NCBI GenBank assembly: GCA_018223185.1
Contig: JAAEYW010000018.1
Location: forward strand, 1-64,000
DNA from: Oceanospirillales bacterium
Lineage (GTDB): Bacteria > Pseudomonadota > Gammaproteobacteria > Pseudomonadales > Balneatricaceae
DNA length: 64,000 bases
Direction of reading: 5' to 3'
Each line of letters begins with the position of its first letter. The stretch's first letter is position 1. A model generated the notes under the pieces. The model saw nothing but the letters and a program-made list of their open reading frames with translations. It was not told where the DNA came from and made no database searches. Of the stretch, positions 51,557-61,796 are shown piece after piece. Both the position numbers and the translations under genes were made by a program.

Positions 51557-51592
51557 TAGCCCGGAACAGTGGTCGCTGTCCGGGCTTTTTTA
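51557..51592 (+). terminator. Terminator-like hairpin pointing rightward
   Basis: AGCCCGGA (51558-51565) with TCCGGGCT (51579-51586), extended by CAG/CTG, followed by TTTTTT on the plus strand. Both neighbouring genes run leftward, so as oriented it would stop an antisense transcript entering typA. Confidence 0.7.
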
Positions 51593-51632
51593 CGTGCTGG
51601 ATTGAGCGGCTATATCAAAAAAACTATAGCGC

Positions 51633-53450
51633 TTATTTACCGGAACGTGAAAAACGCTTACGTTCGTTTTCAGTCAGCATCTTCTTACGGATGCGGATAT
51701 TCAGCGGTGTTACTTCAACCAGTTCGTCATCTTCGATGAAGTCCAGGGCCTGTTCCAGAGTGAAGCGAACAGGCGGTGTCAGCTGAATGTTTTCGTCGGT
51801 ACCGGAGGCACGAACGTTGGTCAGCTGCTTACCTTTGATCGGGTTTACCGCAAGGTCATTACTGCGGCTGTGAATACCCAGAATCATACCTTCGTACACT
51901 TCGATGTTAGGTTCGATGCACAGACGGCCACGTTCCTGCAGGTTCCACAGAGAGTATCCCAGTGCTTTACCGGTTACCATTGAGACCAGTACGCCGTTGT
52001 TACGGCTGATCACTTCACCCTCTTTTACTTCGCCGTAGTGGTCAAAGACAGAGGTCATGATGCCGGTACCGGATGTCATTGTCAGGAACTGTGAACGGAA
52101 ACCGATCAGACCGCGGGACGGGATCAGGAAAGTCAGACGTACGCGACCTTTTCCATCCACTTCCATATTGGTCATATCTGCTTTACGTTTACCCAGCTCC
52201 TCAATGATGTTGCCCTGATGCTGCTCTTCAACATCGATCATGACAATTTCGAATGGCTCGTGAGTTTTGCCGTCAACGATTTTCTGAATTACTTCAGGAC
52301 GGGAAACCCCCAGCTCAAAGCCTTCACGACGCATGGATTCAATCAGTACCGACAGGTGAAGCTCGCCACGTCCGGAGACTTTAAATTTCTCCGGAGATTC
52401 ACCCTGCTCAACGCGCAGAGCAACGTTGTGAATCAGTTCGCGGTCCAGTCGGTCTTTAATGTTCCGGCTGGTAACAAACTTACCGTCCTGCCCGGCAAAC
52501 GGAGAGTCATTCACCTGGAAAGTCATGGATACGGTTGGCTCATCTACAGAAAGCGGTGGCAGTGCTTCAACGGCAGATGGGTCACACAGAGTATCGGAGA
52601 TATTCAGGGCATCGATACCGGTAATACAGATAATGTCACCCGCCTGTGCAGACTCAACATCAACTCGATCCAGGCCTAAGTAACCCATAATCTTCTGCAC
52701 TTTACCGTTACGAACCTTGCCTTCGCGATCAATAACTTTAACCACGTGGTTCAGTTTTACGGTACCGCGTGATACCCGGCCAACTCCGATAACACCTACG
52801 TAGCTGTTATAGTCCAGCGCAGAGATCTGCATCTGGAATGGGCCGTCAGTATCAACCTGAGGAGGGTTTACGTGTTTAACAATGGCTTCAAACAGCGGTG
52901 TCATATCATCCGCCAGGTCATCCGGCTCATTACCAGCTACACCGTTCAGGGCAGACGCATAGATGATTGGGAAGTCGAGCTGCTCATCGGTCGCGCCGAG
53001 GCTGTCAAACAGGTCAAACACCTGATCGATAACATAATCAGGACGTGAACCCGGGCGGTCAACTTTGTTAACGACTACGATTGGACGCAAGCCCTGCTCA
53101 AATGCTTTCTGAGTTACAAAGCGGGTTTGCGGCATCGGGCCATCAACGGCATCAACCAGCAGGCAAACGCAGTCAACCATTGACAGTACCCGTTCAACTT
53201 CACCACCAAAGTCAGCGTGTCCCGGTGTATCAACAATGTTGATATGGTAGTCGTTCCACTCGATGGCGGTGTTCTTCGCCAGAATGGTAATACCCCGTTC
53301 TTTTTCCTGATCGTTCGAATCCATGATTCGTTCGGTGCCTTCGTCACGGCGGCCCAGAGTACCGGACTGCGAGAGAAGTTTATCAACCAGGGTGGTTTTA
53401 CCATGGTCAACGTGGGCAATGATGGCGATGTTTCTTAAGTTTTCGATCAC
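51633..53450 (-). CDS. typA: Translational GTPase TypA/BipA
   Basis: About 605 residues. G motifs [17 protein letters not shown] and NKVDR lie in the first 140 residues, then EF-G-like domains II, III and V and the BipA-specific C-terminal domain ([17 protein letters not shown]). It assists 50S subunit assembly, especially in the cold. The frame runs open to 53489, but the family start [16 protein letters not shown] points to the GTG at 53450. Divergent from glnA. Confidence 0.94.
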   Translation of the reverse strand: MIENLRNIAIIAHVDHGKTTLVDKLLSQSGTLGRRDEGTERIMDSNDQEKERGITILAKNTAIEWNDYHINIVDTPGHADFGGEVERVLSMVDCVCLLVDAVDGPMPQTRFVTQKAFEQGLRPIVVVNKVDRPGSRPDYVIDQVFDLFDSLGATDEQLDFPIIYASALNGVAGNEPDDLADDMTPLFEAIVKHVNPPQVDTDGPFQMQISALDYNSYVGVIGVGRVSRGTVKLNHVVKVIDREGKVRNGKVQKIMGYLGLDRVDVESAQAGDIICITGIDALNISDTLCDPSAVEALPPLSVDEPTVSMTFQVNDSPFAGQDGKFVTSRNIKDRLDRELIHNVALRVEQGESPEKFKVSGRGELHLSVLIESMRREGFELGVSRPEVIQKIVDGKTHEPFEIVMIDVEEQHQGNIIEELGKRKADMTNMEVDGKGRVRLTFLIPSRGLIGFRSQFLTMTSGTGIMTSVFDHYGEVKEGEVISRNNGVLVSMVTGKALGYSLWNLQERGRLCIEPNIEVYEGMILGIHSRSNDLAVNPIKGKQLTNVRASGTDENIQLTPPVRFTLEQALDFIEDDELVEVTPLNIRIRKKMLTENERKRFSRSGK

Positions 53451-53657
53451 GTCTGGGGACCTGTGCAGACAAATTTTAGAAGCGCACATTATACATGAGA
53501 TATACCGAAGCTGCGTCTTTCTTATGTGCTCAATGACAAAAATAGTTTTTTTTCCGGTTTGTTGATCTGTTTTAGAGGATAAGTACTATATGTTGGAGTA
53601 ATATGATGGCACCTTTTTGAGGCAGCAAGGGTTGAGGTAAATCGAGAAAACGCACGG

Positions 53658-53706
53658 CGCACTATTTTGGTTCGTTATTTGTCTTTTTGCTCTATTTTGG
53701 TTCGTT
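53658..53706 (+). promoter_or_regulatory. Paired NtrC-like enhancer sites of glnA
   Basis: The 15-mer CTATTTTGGTTCGTT occurs exactly twice, at 53662-53676 and 53692-53706, 30 bases apart. With flanks each resembles the NtrC site (GCAC/GCTC then GGTTC). Their centres fall about 137 and 107 bases before the predicted start of transcription, close to the -140/-108 layout of E. coli glnAp2. Confidence 0.7.
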
Positions 53707-53778
53707 CTGCAGAGTTTAAATTGTTTCAAATTCGATCTGGAGCGCTTTATGTCGCGTGCTTTCGGTGCCTGAGGAAAC

Positions 53779-53794
53779 TGGCATACCCCTTGCT
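53779..53794 (+). promoter_or_regulatory. Sigma-54 promoter of glnA
   Basis: TGGCATACCCCTTGCT has both invariant elements (GG of TGGCA at -24, GC of TTGCT at -12) at the correct spacing. Predicted start of transcription is near 53806, giving an ~86-base leader before glnA. Confidence 0.85.
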
Positions 53795-53891
53795 GCTTAA
53801 AGGCGAAACAAACCTGACAGGTTAGGCTGTGTGATGCGGTCGTTTTTAATCGGTTGGGCGTCTGACAATATAATCTAGTGGAGAAAGTCAA

Positions 53892-55295
53892 ATGTCAGAG
53901 ACTCTGAATCTGATCAAAGAGCATGATGTTAAGTGGGTTGATATGCGTTTCACCGATACCCACGGTAAAGAACAGCACGTTACTATCCCGGTAACCGAAG
54001 TGAGCGAAGACTTCTTCGAAGAAGGCAAAATGTTCGATGGTTCATCCATCGCAGGCTGGAAGGGTATTAACGAGTCTGACATGATTCTGCAACCAGACGA
54101 TTCGGCGTCTGTAATGGATCCATTTGCTGAAGACTCTACCATCATTGTTCGTTGTAATATCGTCGAGCCTACAACCGGTCAGGGTTATGAACGTGATCCT
54201 CGTTCAGTTGCTAAACGTGCAGAAGCTTACCTGAAGTCAACGGGTATTGCTGATAGCGCTATGTTTGGTCCTGAGCCTGAGTTCTTCGTATTTGATGAAG
54301 TTAAGTGGCACATTGATATCAGTGGTAGTGGCTACACTATTGGCTCTGAAGAAGCGTCATGGTCGACTAATAACAGCTATGAAGGCGGTAACACAGGTCA
54401 CCGTCCACGTGTGAAGGGTGGTTACTTCCCGGTTCCTCCGGTTGATTCCCTGCATGATCTGCGTGCGGCTATGTGTGATGCAATGTCTGCTATGGGGCTG
54501 ACCATCGAAGTTCATCACCATGAGGTTGCAACAGCTGGTCAGTGTGAGATCGGTGTTGGTCCGAATACTCTGACGGCTAAGGCTGACGAAGTACAGATTC
54601 TGAAGTACTGTGTTCACAACGTTGCTCACGCATATGGCAAAACTGCGACCTTTATGCCTAAGCCTCTGGTTGGCGATAACGGTTCAGGTATGCACGTTCA
54701 CCAGTCTTTGTCTAAAGACGGTGTTAACATCTTCCACGGTGATGCATATGCTGGCCTGAGTGAAACTGCACTGTTCTACATTGGTGGTATTATTAAGCAC
54801 GCCAAGGCCCTGAACGCGCTGACTAACGCTTCTACTAACGCTTACAAGCGTCTGATACCTGGTTTCGAAGCGCCTGTTATGCTGGCATACTCTGCCCGTA
54901 ACCGTTCTGCTTCTATCCGTATCCCTTATGTGACCAATCCTAAGGCATACCGCATTGAGACCCGTTTCCCTGATCCATCTGCTAACCCTTACCTGTGCTT
55001 CGCAGCACTGATGATGGCAGGTCTTGATGGTATTCAGAATAAGATTCACCCTGGCGATCCTGCAGATAAGGATCTGTATGACCTGCCAGCTGAAGAAGCA
55101 TTGGCTATCCCGACGGTAGCTGCTTCTCTGGAAGAGGCTCTGGATGCTCTGGATAATGATCGTGCGTTCCTGACGGCCGGCGGTGTATTCACCGACGACA
55201 TGATCGATGCTTATATCAAGCTGAAGAAGGAAGAGTGTCTGAAAGTTAGTCAGACAACTCACCCGGTTGAGTTTGATCTGTATTACTCTGTTTAA
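53892..55295 (+). CDS. glnA: Glutamine synthetase, type I
   Basis: 467 residues; makes glutamine from glutamate, ammonia and ATP as a dodecamer. The metal/ATP motifs [17 protein letters not shown] and [16 protein letters not shown] are present, and the adenylylation tyrosine is Tyr396 in DLYDLPAEE, so activity should be controlled by GlnE. Transcription is very probably NtrC/sigma-54 dependent. Followed by a terminator and then glnL-glnG. Confidence 0.98.
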   Translation: MSETLNLIKEHDVKWVDMRFTDTHGKEQHVTIPVTEVSEDFFEEGKMFDGSSIAGWKGINESDMILQPDDSASVMDPFAEDSTIIVRCNIVEPTTGQGYERDPRSVAKRAEAYLKSTGIADSAMFGPEPEFFVFDEVKWHIDISGSGYTIGSEEASWSTNNSYEGGNTGHRPRVKGGYFPVPPVDSLHDLRAAMCDAMSAMGLTIEVHHHEVATAGQCEIGVGPNTLTAKADEVQILKYCVHNVAHAYGKTATFMPKPLVGDNGSGMHVHQSLSKDGVNIFHGDAYAGLSETALFYIGGIIKHAKALNALTNASTNAYKRLIPGFEAPVMLAYSARNRSASIRIPYVTNPKAYRIETRFPDPSANPYLCFAALMMAGLDGIQNKIHPGDPADKDLYDLPAEEALAIPTVAASLEEALDALDNDRAFLTAGGVFTDDMIDAYIKLKKEECLKVSQTTHPVEFDLYYSV

Positions 55296-55313
55296 TCCAT
55301 AAGGATTAATTGA

Positions 55314-55344
55314 AGAAAACCTCCTTATACGGAGGTTTTTTTTT
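55314..55344 (+). terminator. glnA terminator
   Basis: AAAACCTCC (55316-55324), six-base loop, GGAGGTTTT (55331-55339) and a further T-run. Confidence 0.9.
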
Positions 55345-55370
55345 ACCTGTGATTTGGTGTTCTTTTTTGT

Positions 55371-55387
55371 TGCACTATAATGGTGCA
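55371..55387. promoter_or_regulatory. NtrC-binding palindrome before glnL
   Basis: TGCACTATAATGGTGCA is a near-perfect copy of the NtrC consensus dyad (TGCAC...GTGCA), with an extra GGTGC half-site at 55391-55395. It contains TATAAT, so bound NtrC might block a promoter here and autoregulate glnLG, as at E. coli glnLp. Confidence 0.75.
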
Positions 55388-55572
55388 TTTGGTGCTATCC
55401 TATAGATGAGTCTGATCGGGCAGTTTCAGCCAGAACGCCCCGTAGATAAACAAATCTGTGCTCATTTTTTTTAGTGCACTGAGTTGGTTTGCTTTTTGCT
55501 ACCATCTTTATAACAACCGCCTGTGTTGAGTTGAACGCGCACATGGTCAGTTTCTGAGGCAAAGCAGCAAAG

Positions 55573-56637
55573 ATGAATACACCCGATCTGCATAAACACA
55601 TATTAGATAACCTGTCGACGGCAGCCCTGTTGGTCGATGGGCAGCTACAGCTGGTGTATATGAATCCGTCGGCAGAAATGTTGCTGGAAGCGAGTGCCAG
55701 ACGTCTGTGTCAATTGCCTTTTCATGACTGGTTTCTGGTGGATGATGACCGGGACGCTCTGAAGGGGGCGCTGGACAACGGGCATCCATTTACCAAGCGG
55801 GAAGCTAAGCTGACAACCCTGACCGGACACGAGATCACGATCGATTACAGTGTCAATCCAATGCCGCAGAAATATGGCCGTCTGGTGCTGATTGAACTGA
55901 CTCCGCGGGACCGGTTAATCCGTATCTCCCGTGAGGAAGAATTGCTGAGTAATCATGAAACTGTAATTTCACTGGTCAGGGGGTTAGCTCATGAGATCAA
56001 GAACCCGCTGGGAGGGTTACGGGGAGCCGCGCAGTTACTTGAGCGCGAACTTCCCGATGAATCTTTACATGATTATACCCGGGTGATTATTGAAGAGGCT
56101 GATCGGTTGAGGAATCTGGTAGACCGGATGTTAGGGCCACATAAGATGCCGCGGTTAGAGGAAGTTAATATTCATTCCATCCTTGAACATGTGAGTAGTC
56201 TTGTGATCGCAGAGGTTGGGGGACAGGTTCACATCCTGCGGGATTATGACCCTAGTCTGCCAGAGTTTATGGGCGACCGGGAACAGCTGATTCAGGCGGT
56301 ACTGAATATTGTTCGTAACGGTATGCAAGCGCTGCAGGAGTCGGAAACTGCAGAACCACGTATCCTGTTGCGCACCCGGGTGGTTCGTAATCTGACACTT
56401 GGAGCTGAGATGCACCGGCTGGTTTGTTGTGTCGAAATAATCGATAACGGACCGGGTATACCGGAAGAGCTTCTGCATAAAATTTTCTATCCGATGGTGA
56501 GTGGCCGGGCCATCGGAACGGGTCTGGGATTGTCAATTGCTCAATCTGTTCTGGCACAACACCATGGGCTGATCGAGTGTCGGAGTGTCCCCGGTGAGAC
56601 CTGTTTTCAACTTTTAATACCTCTGGAGCAACAATGA
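55573..56637 (+). CDS. glnL: Nitrogen sensor histidine kinase NtrB
   Basis: 354-residue cytoplasmic kinase/phosphatase acting on NtrC under PII control. N-terminal PAS domain (about 5-115), phosphoacceptor His140 in LAHEIKNPLGGLRGAAQLL, and an ATPase domain with NIVRNGMQA, DNGPGIP and GTGLGLSIAQ. No membrane helices. Its stop overlaps the glnG start (ATGA). Confidence 0.95.
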   Translation: MNTPDLHKHILDNLSTAALLVDGQLQLVYMNPSAEMLLEASARRLCQLPFHDWFLVDDDRDALKGALDNGHPFTKREAKLTTLTGHEITIDYSVNPMPQKYGRLVLIELTPRDRLIRISREEELLSNHETVISLVRGLAHEIKNPLGGLRGAAQLLERELPDESLHDYTRVIIEEADRLRNLVDRMLGPHKMPRLEEVNIHSILEHVSSLVIAEVGGQVHILRDYDPSLPEFMGDREQLIQAVLNIVRNGMQALQESETAEPRILLRTRVVRNLTLGAEMHRLVCCVEIIDNGPGIPEELLHKIFYPMVSGRAIGTGLGLSIAQSVLAQHHGLIECRSVPGETCFQLLIPLEQQ

Positions 56638-58061
56638 TGACTAAGGCTGCATCTGTATGGATTGTAGATGATGACCGTTCGATTCGCTGGGTGATGGATA
56701 AAGCGCTCTCCAGTGAAGGGGTCAGAGTCACACTGTTTGAAAGTGGCGACAACATGTTACAGCAACTTCAACGGGAGGTTCCGGATGTTGTTGTCAGTGA
56801 TATCCGGATGCCGGGTATCAACGGGCTGGATCTGCTTGAGCGGGTCAATACAGAACATCCGGAACTTCCTATTATCATCATGACAGCGCATTCAGATCTC
56901 GATAGTGCTGTGGCCTCTTATAAGGGAGGGGCATTTGAATATCTGCCCAAGCCCTTCGATATTGATGAGGCGTCTGCGCTGGTTTTGCGTGCAGTCGAGC
57001 ACTCCCGTGAGCAACAGCAGCAGCGGGGTGAAGAGCCTGAAGCGCAGACTGAAATTATTGGTGAAGCTCCTGCCATGCAGGAGGTTTTCCGGGCGATCGG
57101 TCGTTTGTCTCAGTCCAATATTACCGTGTTGATTAATGGTGAATCCGGAACCGGTAAAGAACTGGTTGCGAATGCCCTGCATCAGCACAGTCCGCGTTCA
57201 TCAAGCCCATTTATTCCACTGAATATGGCTGCTATTCCTAAGGATCTGATTGAATCGGAGCTGTTTGGTCATGAGAAAGGCGCTTTCACCGGGGCCGCGT
57301 CTGCCCGTCCCGGGCGTTTTGAACAGGCTGATGGCGGAACGCTTTTCCTTGATGAAATTGGTGATATGCCTGCGGATACCCAAACCCGCTTACTGCGTGT
57401 GCTGGCTGAAGGAGAGTTTTACCGGGTAGGCGGGCATACCTCTGTTAAGGTGGATGTGCGGATTATCGCGGCAACCCATCAGGACCTTGAAAAGCTGGTT
57501 CAGGAGGGACGTTTTCGTGAAGACCTTTTCCATCGTCTTAATGTAATCCGTATTCATATACCGAAACTGGCAGAACGGCGGGAAGATATTCCGCGCCTGA
57601 CGCGTCACTTTCTGCAAAGTTCTGCGGAAGAGTTGAATGTTGAATCGAAACTACTTCACCCTGATACCGAGAAGTTTCTCAGTACGTTGCCCTGGCCGGG
57701 TAATGTGCGTCAGTTGGAAAATACCTGTCGCTGGCTGACCGTTATGGCTTCCGGGCGTGAGGTGTTGGTGGGAGATCTGCCGCCCGAGCTGCTGGATCAG
57801 ACGGGTGATGAACAAGTGGTGACCTCCAACTGGGAGAAAGCATTACGCAACTGGGCTGAGAAACAGTTGCAGCATGGATCGACATCTATTCTGGATTCCG
57901 CCGTTCCTGCGTTCGAAAAGATTATGATAGAGGCGGCGTTGAAACAAACCGCTGGTCGGCGTCGGGATGCTTCCCTTTTGCTGGGCTGGGGGCGAAATAC
58001 ACTGACCCGGAAGATTAAAGAGCTGGGAATGGATGATGTTCCTGAATCAGTAGAGGATTAA
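56634..58061 (+). CDS. glnG: Nitrogen response regulator NtrC
   Basis: 475 residues: receiver (about 7-120) with phospho-Asp56 in [13 protein letters not shown]+ domain (about 145-370) with Walker A GESGTGKE and the sigma-54 contact loop GAFTGA, and a C-terminal Fis-type helix-turn-helix ([19 protein letters not shown]). Activates sigma-54 promoters when nitrogen is short. Two adjacent ATGs (56634, 56637) are possible; GGAG suits either. Confidence 0.96.
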   Translation: MMTKAASVWIVDDDRSIRWVMDKALSSEGVRVTLFESGDNMLQQLQREVPDVVVSDIRMPGINGLDLLERVNTEHPELPIIIMTAHSDLDSAVASYKGGAFEYLPKPFDIDEASALVLRAVEHSREQQQQRGEEPEAQTEIIGEAPAMQEVFRAIGRLSQSNITVLINGESGTGKELVANALHQHSPRSSSPFIPLNMAAIPKDLIESELFGHEKGAFTGAASARPGRFEQADGGTLFLDEIGDMPADTQTRLLRVLAEGEFYRVGGHTSVKVDVRIIAATHQDLEKLVQEGRFREDLFHRLNVIRIHIPKLAERREDIPRLTRHFLQSSAEELNVESKLLHPDTEKFLSTLPWPGNVRQLENTCRWLTVMASGREVLVGDLPPELLDQTGDEQVVTSNWEKALRNWAEKQLQHGSTSILDSAVPAFEKIMIEAALKQTAGRRRDASLLLGWGRNTLTRKIKELGMDDVPESVED

Positions 58062-58082
58062 TCATTCGATAGTTTCAGCTAT

Positions 58083-58116
58083 AATCCCTGCCTCATTGAG
58101 AGTCAGGGATTTTTTT
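58083..58116 (+). terminator. glnG terminator reaching the trmL start codon
   Basis: AATCCCTG (58083-58090) pairs with CAGGGATT (58104-58111), followed by T up to the base before the trmL ATG. The only ribosome-binding-like sequence for trmL (AGGGA) is in the 3' arm. It can act both as a terminator and as a translation mask. Confidence 0.7.
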
Positions 58117-58581
58117 ATGCTTCATGTTGTGCTTTATCAGCCGGAGATACCGCCCAATACCGGTAATATCATCCGTCTGTGTGCCAATACCGGGTTTCAG
58201 CTACATCTGATTGAACCGCTGGGGTTTGATTTTGATGACAAAAAGTTACGCCGTGCCGGGCTCGATTATCATGAGTTTGCTCAGGTAGGGCGTTACCCTG
58301 ATCTTCAGGCCTGTCTGGAGGCGATTTCGCCTCCGACTGTCTGGGCGCTGACCACTAAGGGCAGTCAGTGTTACTCCCATGCAGCCTTTGCTGCGGGTGA
58401 TGTATTGCTGTTTGGCCCGGAGACCCGGGGATTGCCTGCCGATATTCTCGATAACTTACCTGACGCTCAGCGACTGCGTTTACCAATGAAGGCAGATAGC
58501 CGAAGTCTGAACCTCTCAAATACCGTGGCGGTTGTTGTCTATGAAGCCTGGCGGCAACTGGATTTCGGTGGTAACGTCTGA
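58117..58581 (+). CDS. trmL: tRNA (cytidine/uridine-34-2'-O)-methyltransferase
   Basis: About 154 residues, SPOUT-class knotted methyltransferase acting on the wobble base of tRNA-Leu. Starts with the conserved [20 protein letters not shown]; the knot motifs [11 protein letters not shown] and [20 protein letters not shown] are intact. An in-frame ATG at 58096 lies inside the hairpin; the ATG at 58117 matches family length. Confidence 0.94.
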   Translation: MLHVVLYQPEIPPNTGNIIRLCANTGFQLHLIEPLGFDFDDKKLRRAGLDYHEFAQVGRYPDLQACLEAISPPTVWALTTKGSQCYSHAAFAAGDVLLFGPETRGLPADILDNLPDAQRLRLPMKADSRSLNLSNTVAVVVYEAWRQLDFGGNV

Positions 58582-58649
58582 TGGCAGAAAAGCTGGAGTG
58601 GTAACAGTGTTGCTGGTTGACTGAGGGTGTCAGATCGCTGGAAACAACA

Positions 58650-58686
58650 TAAAAAAATCCGATGACATCTCTGTCACCGGATTTTC
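58650..58686 (-). terminator. secB terminator
   Basis: AAAATCCG.TGACA pairs with TGTCA.CGGATTTT around TCTC; on the minus strand a T-run follows. Confidence 0.85.
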
Positions 58687-58704
58687 AATTGAGCAGGCGC
58701 TCGC

Positions 58705-59187
58705 TTAATGCTGTGGCGCTTCTTCTGCAGTAGGCTGAGCCTGTTGCTGCATCTGTTGAGCATAAAGTGCATCAAAGTTAACAGGTGACAGCATCAGAGC
58801 CGGGAAACTGCCTTTGTTGACCATGTTATCAATCGCTTCCCGTGCGTATGGAAACAGAATGCTAGGACAGAATGCGCCCAGAGTGTGGTGTAGTTCAGCA
58901 TCTGCAAGGCCGGTAACTGTAAAGATGCCAGCTTGTTGTACTTCAACCAGAAACGCTGTGTCGCTGTCGTTCTTAGCGGTCACCGTCAGGGTGAGAACCA
59001 CTTCAAACACACCGTCATCCAGCGTAGTGGTTGCCGTATTCATATCCAGATTGATCTCTGGCTGCCACTGCTTAGTGAATACCTTGGGTGAATTTGGTGC
59101 TTCAAAAGAGGCATCTTTCAGATAAACGCGTTGAATAGCAAACTGTGGAGCCTTCTGCTCCTGGGTGTTCTGGTCGTTCTCTGCCAT
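58705..59187 (-). CDS. secB: Protein-export chaperone SecB
   Basis: 160 residues; tetrameric holdase delivering preproteins to SecA. Conserved [16 protein letters not shown] near the N-terminus, and [18 protein letters not shown] and [17 protein letters not shown] near the end. Last gene of yibN-grxC-secB. Confidence 0.96.
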   Translation of the reverse strand: MAENDQNTQEQKAPQFAIQRVYLKDASFEAPNSPKVFTKQWQPEINLDMNTATTTLDDGVFEVVLTLTVTAKNDSDTAFLVEVQQAGIFTVTGLADAELHHTLGAFCPSILFPYAREAIDNMVNKGSFPALMLSPVNFDALYAQQMQQQAQPTAEEAPQH

Positions 59188-59212
59188 GGTCTTATTTTCC
59201 TCTTAAAATGAG

Positions 59213-59467
59213 TTAACCGGCCAGTAACGGATCAAGTTTACCCTGCTGTTCCAGGGCAAACAGGTCGTCACATCCGCCGACATGAAGATCGTTGATGAAA
59301 ATCTGCGGAACCGATGTCCGGCCGCTGCACTGAATCATCTCCTGGCGGGCGCCGGGTTCTGCTTCAATGTTTATCTCGTTATAGCTGACGCCTTTGTGAT
59401 TCAGTAGCATCTTCGCTCTGCGGCAAAAAGGGCACCAGTTATTGCTGTAAACGGTGATCTGTGGCAT
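59213..59467 (-). CDS. grxC: Glutaredoxin 3
   Basis: 84-residue thiol oxidoreductase with the CPFC active site (Cys12, Cys15), the cis-proline TSVPQIFI and the GGCDDL glutathione-binding turn. Lies two bases after yibN and 25 before secB. Confidence 0.95.
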   Translation of the reverse strand: MPQITVYSNNWCPFCRRAKMLLNHKGVSYNEINIEAEPGARQEMIQCSGRTSVPQIFINDLHVGGCDDLFALEQQGKLDPLLAG

Positions 59468-59469
59468 GG

Positions 59470-59883
59470 CTATTTAATGACCGGAAGGCTCTGGGCTTTC
59501 CATTCGGTCATGCCGCCTGAAAGGCGTACAACGTTTTCAAAGCCTGCATTTTTTAGTTTTTTGCTAACCGCACCGGCTGTCTGGCCGATGTTGCAGACGA
59601 CGATGATCGGCTTCTGTTTGTGTTTGTCCAGCTCTGTAATACGTTTATCCAGTTCGGTTACCGGGATATGAACGGCATCGGTAATATGGCCGGAGACAAA
59701 CTCTTTCTTAGAACGGATATCCAGAATGACGGCGTTGTCTTTATTGATCAGTCGGGTGGCTTCATGGGTGCCGACGGACTTTCCTGCTTTGTTCTGTTCA
59801 GTCCACAGCAGCATTGCCAGGGTCAGACCCCAGGCTGCTACCAGCATAATATTGTTAGTGATGAATTCGAGCAGTTGTTCCAT
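59470..59883 (-). CDS. Membrane-anchored rhodanese-like protein (YibN-type)
   Basis: 137 residues with one N-terminal membrane helix (about 10-28) and a rhodanese domain (about 40-137): VILDIRSKKEFVSGHI and the loop CNIGQTA with Cys97. The loop has Thr where the usual Arg after four residues is expected, so sulfur-transfer activity is doubtful. The yibN-grxC-secB order is conserved in gammaproteobacteria. Confidence 0.86.
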   Translation of the reverse strand: MEQLLEFITNNIMLVAAWGLTLAMLLWTEQNKAGKSVGTHEATRLINKDNAVILDIRSKKEFVSGHITDAVHIPVTELDKRITELDKHKQKPIIVVCNIGQTAGAVSKKLKNAGFENVVRLSGGMTEWKAQSLPVIK

Positions 59884-60210
59884 TCTCTGTATCCGGCCAG
59901 TTGCGAAGTCGCTGAATTAATCGCGGATCGCGGTGATAGTTTTTAAAGGTAGTAGTTTTTAAAGGCGGTAAGTATACCTTGCCAAAGCGAAACTGGTAAC
60001 AGTCGGGAGGGGGAAATGCTGAGGAAAAACCATCAATGTCGGGGATAACTGATCTGACAGACATTTTCTTAGGGTGCTTGCGGCAGTAATCCTGCGATAA
60101 TTAGCCATTACTGCGTTTTCTCAGTAAAATACCCGACCATTGAACCCTTGCTGAAAAGCCGCTTAAGCTGACAGCGCTGCACTAAAATAACTCTGAGTGA
60201 AAAGACCTCT
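59884..60210. other. yibN-gpmI divergent gap
   Basis: No gene. TAGTTTTTAAAGG occurs twice (59937-59949 and 59953-59965), a 13-base direct repeat with a 16-base period. TAAAAT at 60125-60130 with TTAGCC 18 bases before is a weak candidate gpmI promoter. Confidence 0.5.
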
Positions 60211-61761
60211 ATGACTGAACAGCGATCCCCAAAAGCATTAATTATTCTTGACGGCTTCGGAGTGGAACAGACCGAATCCAGTGCAATAGCCGCAGCGAAT
60301 ACACCAACCTGGGATCGGTTAATGGCCAGAGCCCCTCACAGCCGGATTGCAACGTCCGGTCTGGCGGTTGGCTTGCCGGAAGGGCAGATGGGTAATTCAG
60401 AAGTCGGGCATATGAATATCGGTGCCGGCCGGGTGGTGTATCAGAACTTTACCCGAATCAGTAAGGCGATTGAAGAAGGGGCGCTGTTTGACAATGAGGT
60501 GTTGACGGCTGCAATCGATAAAGCGATCGCAGCGGGAGGCGCTGTGCATGTGACCGGGCTGTTATCCCCCGGTGGTGTTCATAGTCATGAAGAACATCTT
60601 TTTGCCTTGTTGGATATGGCGGTTAAACGCGGTGCAAAGCAGGTTTATCTGCACGGAATTCTGGATGGTCGTGATATGCCGCCACGCAGTGCCGAGGCCT
60701 CTATTCAGGCCGCTGAAGCTAAGTTTTCAGAGCTGGGCTGCGGCGCGATTGCGACCATCGTAGGACGTTATTTTGCGATGGATCGGGATAATCGCTGGGA
60801 TCGTGTTCAGCTGGCTTATGATGCGATGACCAGCGGTGTAGCACCCTGTTATGAGACATCGGCGCTGGATGCCCTGCATAATGCCTACGAGCGTGATGAG
60901 AATGATGAGTTTGTGCAGGCCACCACTATTATTGGTGAGGATGGTTTGCCAAAAGGGCTGGTGCGTGACGCTGATACCGTGATCTGTGCCAACTTCCGTC
61001 CCGATCGTTCGCGGGAGATTACCCGGGCCTTTGTTGATACTCAGTTTGATGGTTTCGTTCGCAGTGCAACACCGAAACTGTCAGATTATGTCATGATGAC
61101 CGAGTACGCATCTGATATTGATGCCAGCTGTGCTTATCCGCCGGTTAAGCTGTTTAATAGCCTGGGAGATTTTCTGGCGAAACAGGGACGTACTCAGCTG
61201 CGTATCGCAGAAACTGAAAAATATGCCCATGTGACCTTCTTCTTTAATGGTGGCGAAGAACAGCCCTATGCCGGTGAAGAGCGGATTCTGGTGCCCTCTC
61301 CGGATGTTGCGACCTATGACCTGAAACCTGAGATGAGTGCGCCGGAAGTCACGGATAAACTGGTTGAAGCGATTGGCAGCGGTAAGTTTGATCTGATTGT
61401 ATGCAACTTTGCTAACCCGGATATGGTGGGTCACACTGGTAACTTTGCTGCGGCAGTGAAGGCGGTAGAGGTGATCGATCAGTGTATCTCCCGGGTGCTT
61501 GAAGCGATGGAAAAAGTGGCCGGCGAAACTCTGATTACTGCCGACCACGGCAATGTTGAACTGATGGTTAATCCGACAACCGGTCAGGCACATACAGCTC
61601 ATACGACATGGCCGGTAGCGCTGGTGTATGACGGCCCACGCAAATCACAACTGCACTTGAAGAATGGTGCGCTCTGTGATCTGGCGCCGACGCTGCTGGC
61701 GCTGATGGGGCTTGAACAACCGGCAGAGATGACCGGCCACTCACTGGCCGAGCTGGGGTAG
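60211..61761 (+). CDS. gpmI: 2,3-bisphosphoglycerate-independent phosphoglycerate mutase
   Basis: 516-residue Mn-dependent enzyme interconverting 3- and 2-phosphoglycerate. Metal ligand Asp14 in LDGFG and the phospho-serine Ser63 in [14 protein letters not shown]; later [22 protein letters not shown] and ADHGNVE complete the alkaline-phosphatase-like site. Followed by a hairpin and envC. Confidence 0.97.
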   Translation: MTEQRSPKALIILDGFGVEQTESSAIAAANTPTWDRLMARAPHSRIATSGLAVGLPEGQMGNSEVGHMNIGAGRVVYQNFTRISKAIEEGALFDNEVLTAAIDKAIAAGGAVHVTGLLSPGGVHSHEEHLFALLDMAVKRGAKQVYLHGILDGRDMPPRSAEASIQAAEAKFSELGCGAIATIVGRYFAMDRDNRWDRVQLAYDAMTSGVAPCYETSALDALHNAYERDENDEFVQATTIIGEDGLPKGLVRDADTVICANFRPDRSREITRAFVDTQFDGFVRSATPKLSDYVMMTEYASDIDASCAYPPVKLFNSLGDFLAKQGRTQLRIAETEKYAHVTFFFNGGEEQPYAGEERILVPSPDVATYDLKPEMSAPEVTDKLVEAIGSGKFDLIVCNFANPDMVGHTGNFAAAVKAVEVIDQCISRVLEAMEKVAGETLITADHGNVELMVNPTTGQAHTAHTTWPVALVYDGPRKSQLHLKNGALCDLAPTLLALMGLEQPAEMTGHSLAELG

Positions 61762-61766
61762 GGATA

Positions 61767-61790
61767 CAGGCCGTTCATTGAACGGCCTTT
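61767..61790 (+). terminator. Hairpin after gpmI, adjoining envC
   Basis: AGGCCGTTC (61768-61776), ATT loop, GAACGGCCT (61780-61788), then TT. It ends eight bases before the envC ATG, leaving no separate ribosome binding site. Confidence 0.75.
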
Positions 61791-61796
61791 CTGTAT

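Larger units (their letters stand above)
53451..53891. other. typA-glnA divergent control region
   Basis: No gene. Leftward, a TATAAT (minus strand, 53488-53493) about 40 bases before typA is a plausible -10. Rightward lie two NtrC-like sites and a sigma-54 promoter (listed separately) and a ribosome site GGAG just before glnA. Confidence 0.7.

Noticed and set aside
51397-51786. Plus-strand frame spanning pip start and typA end
   Set aside because: Antisense to two well-supported genes and includes the terminator-like hairpin.
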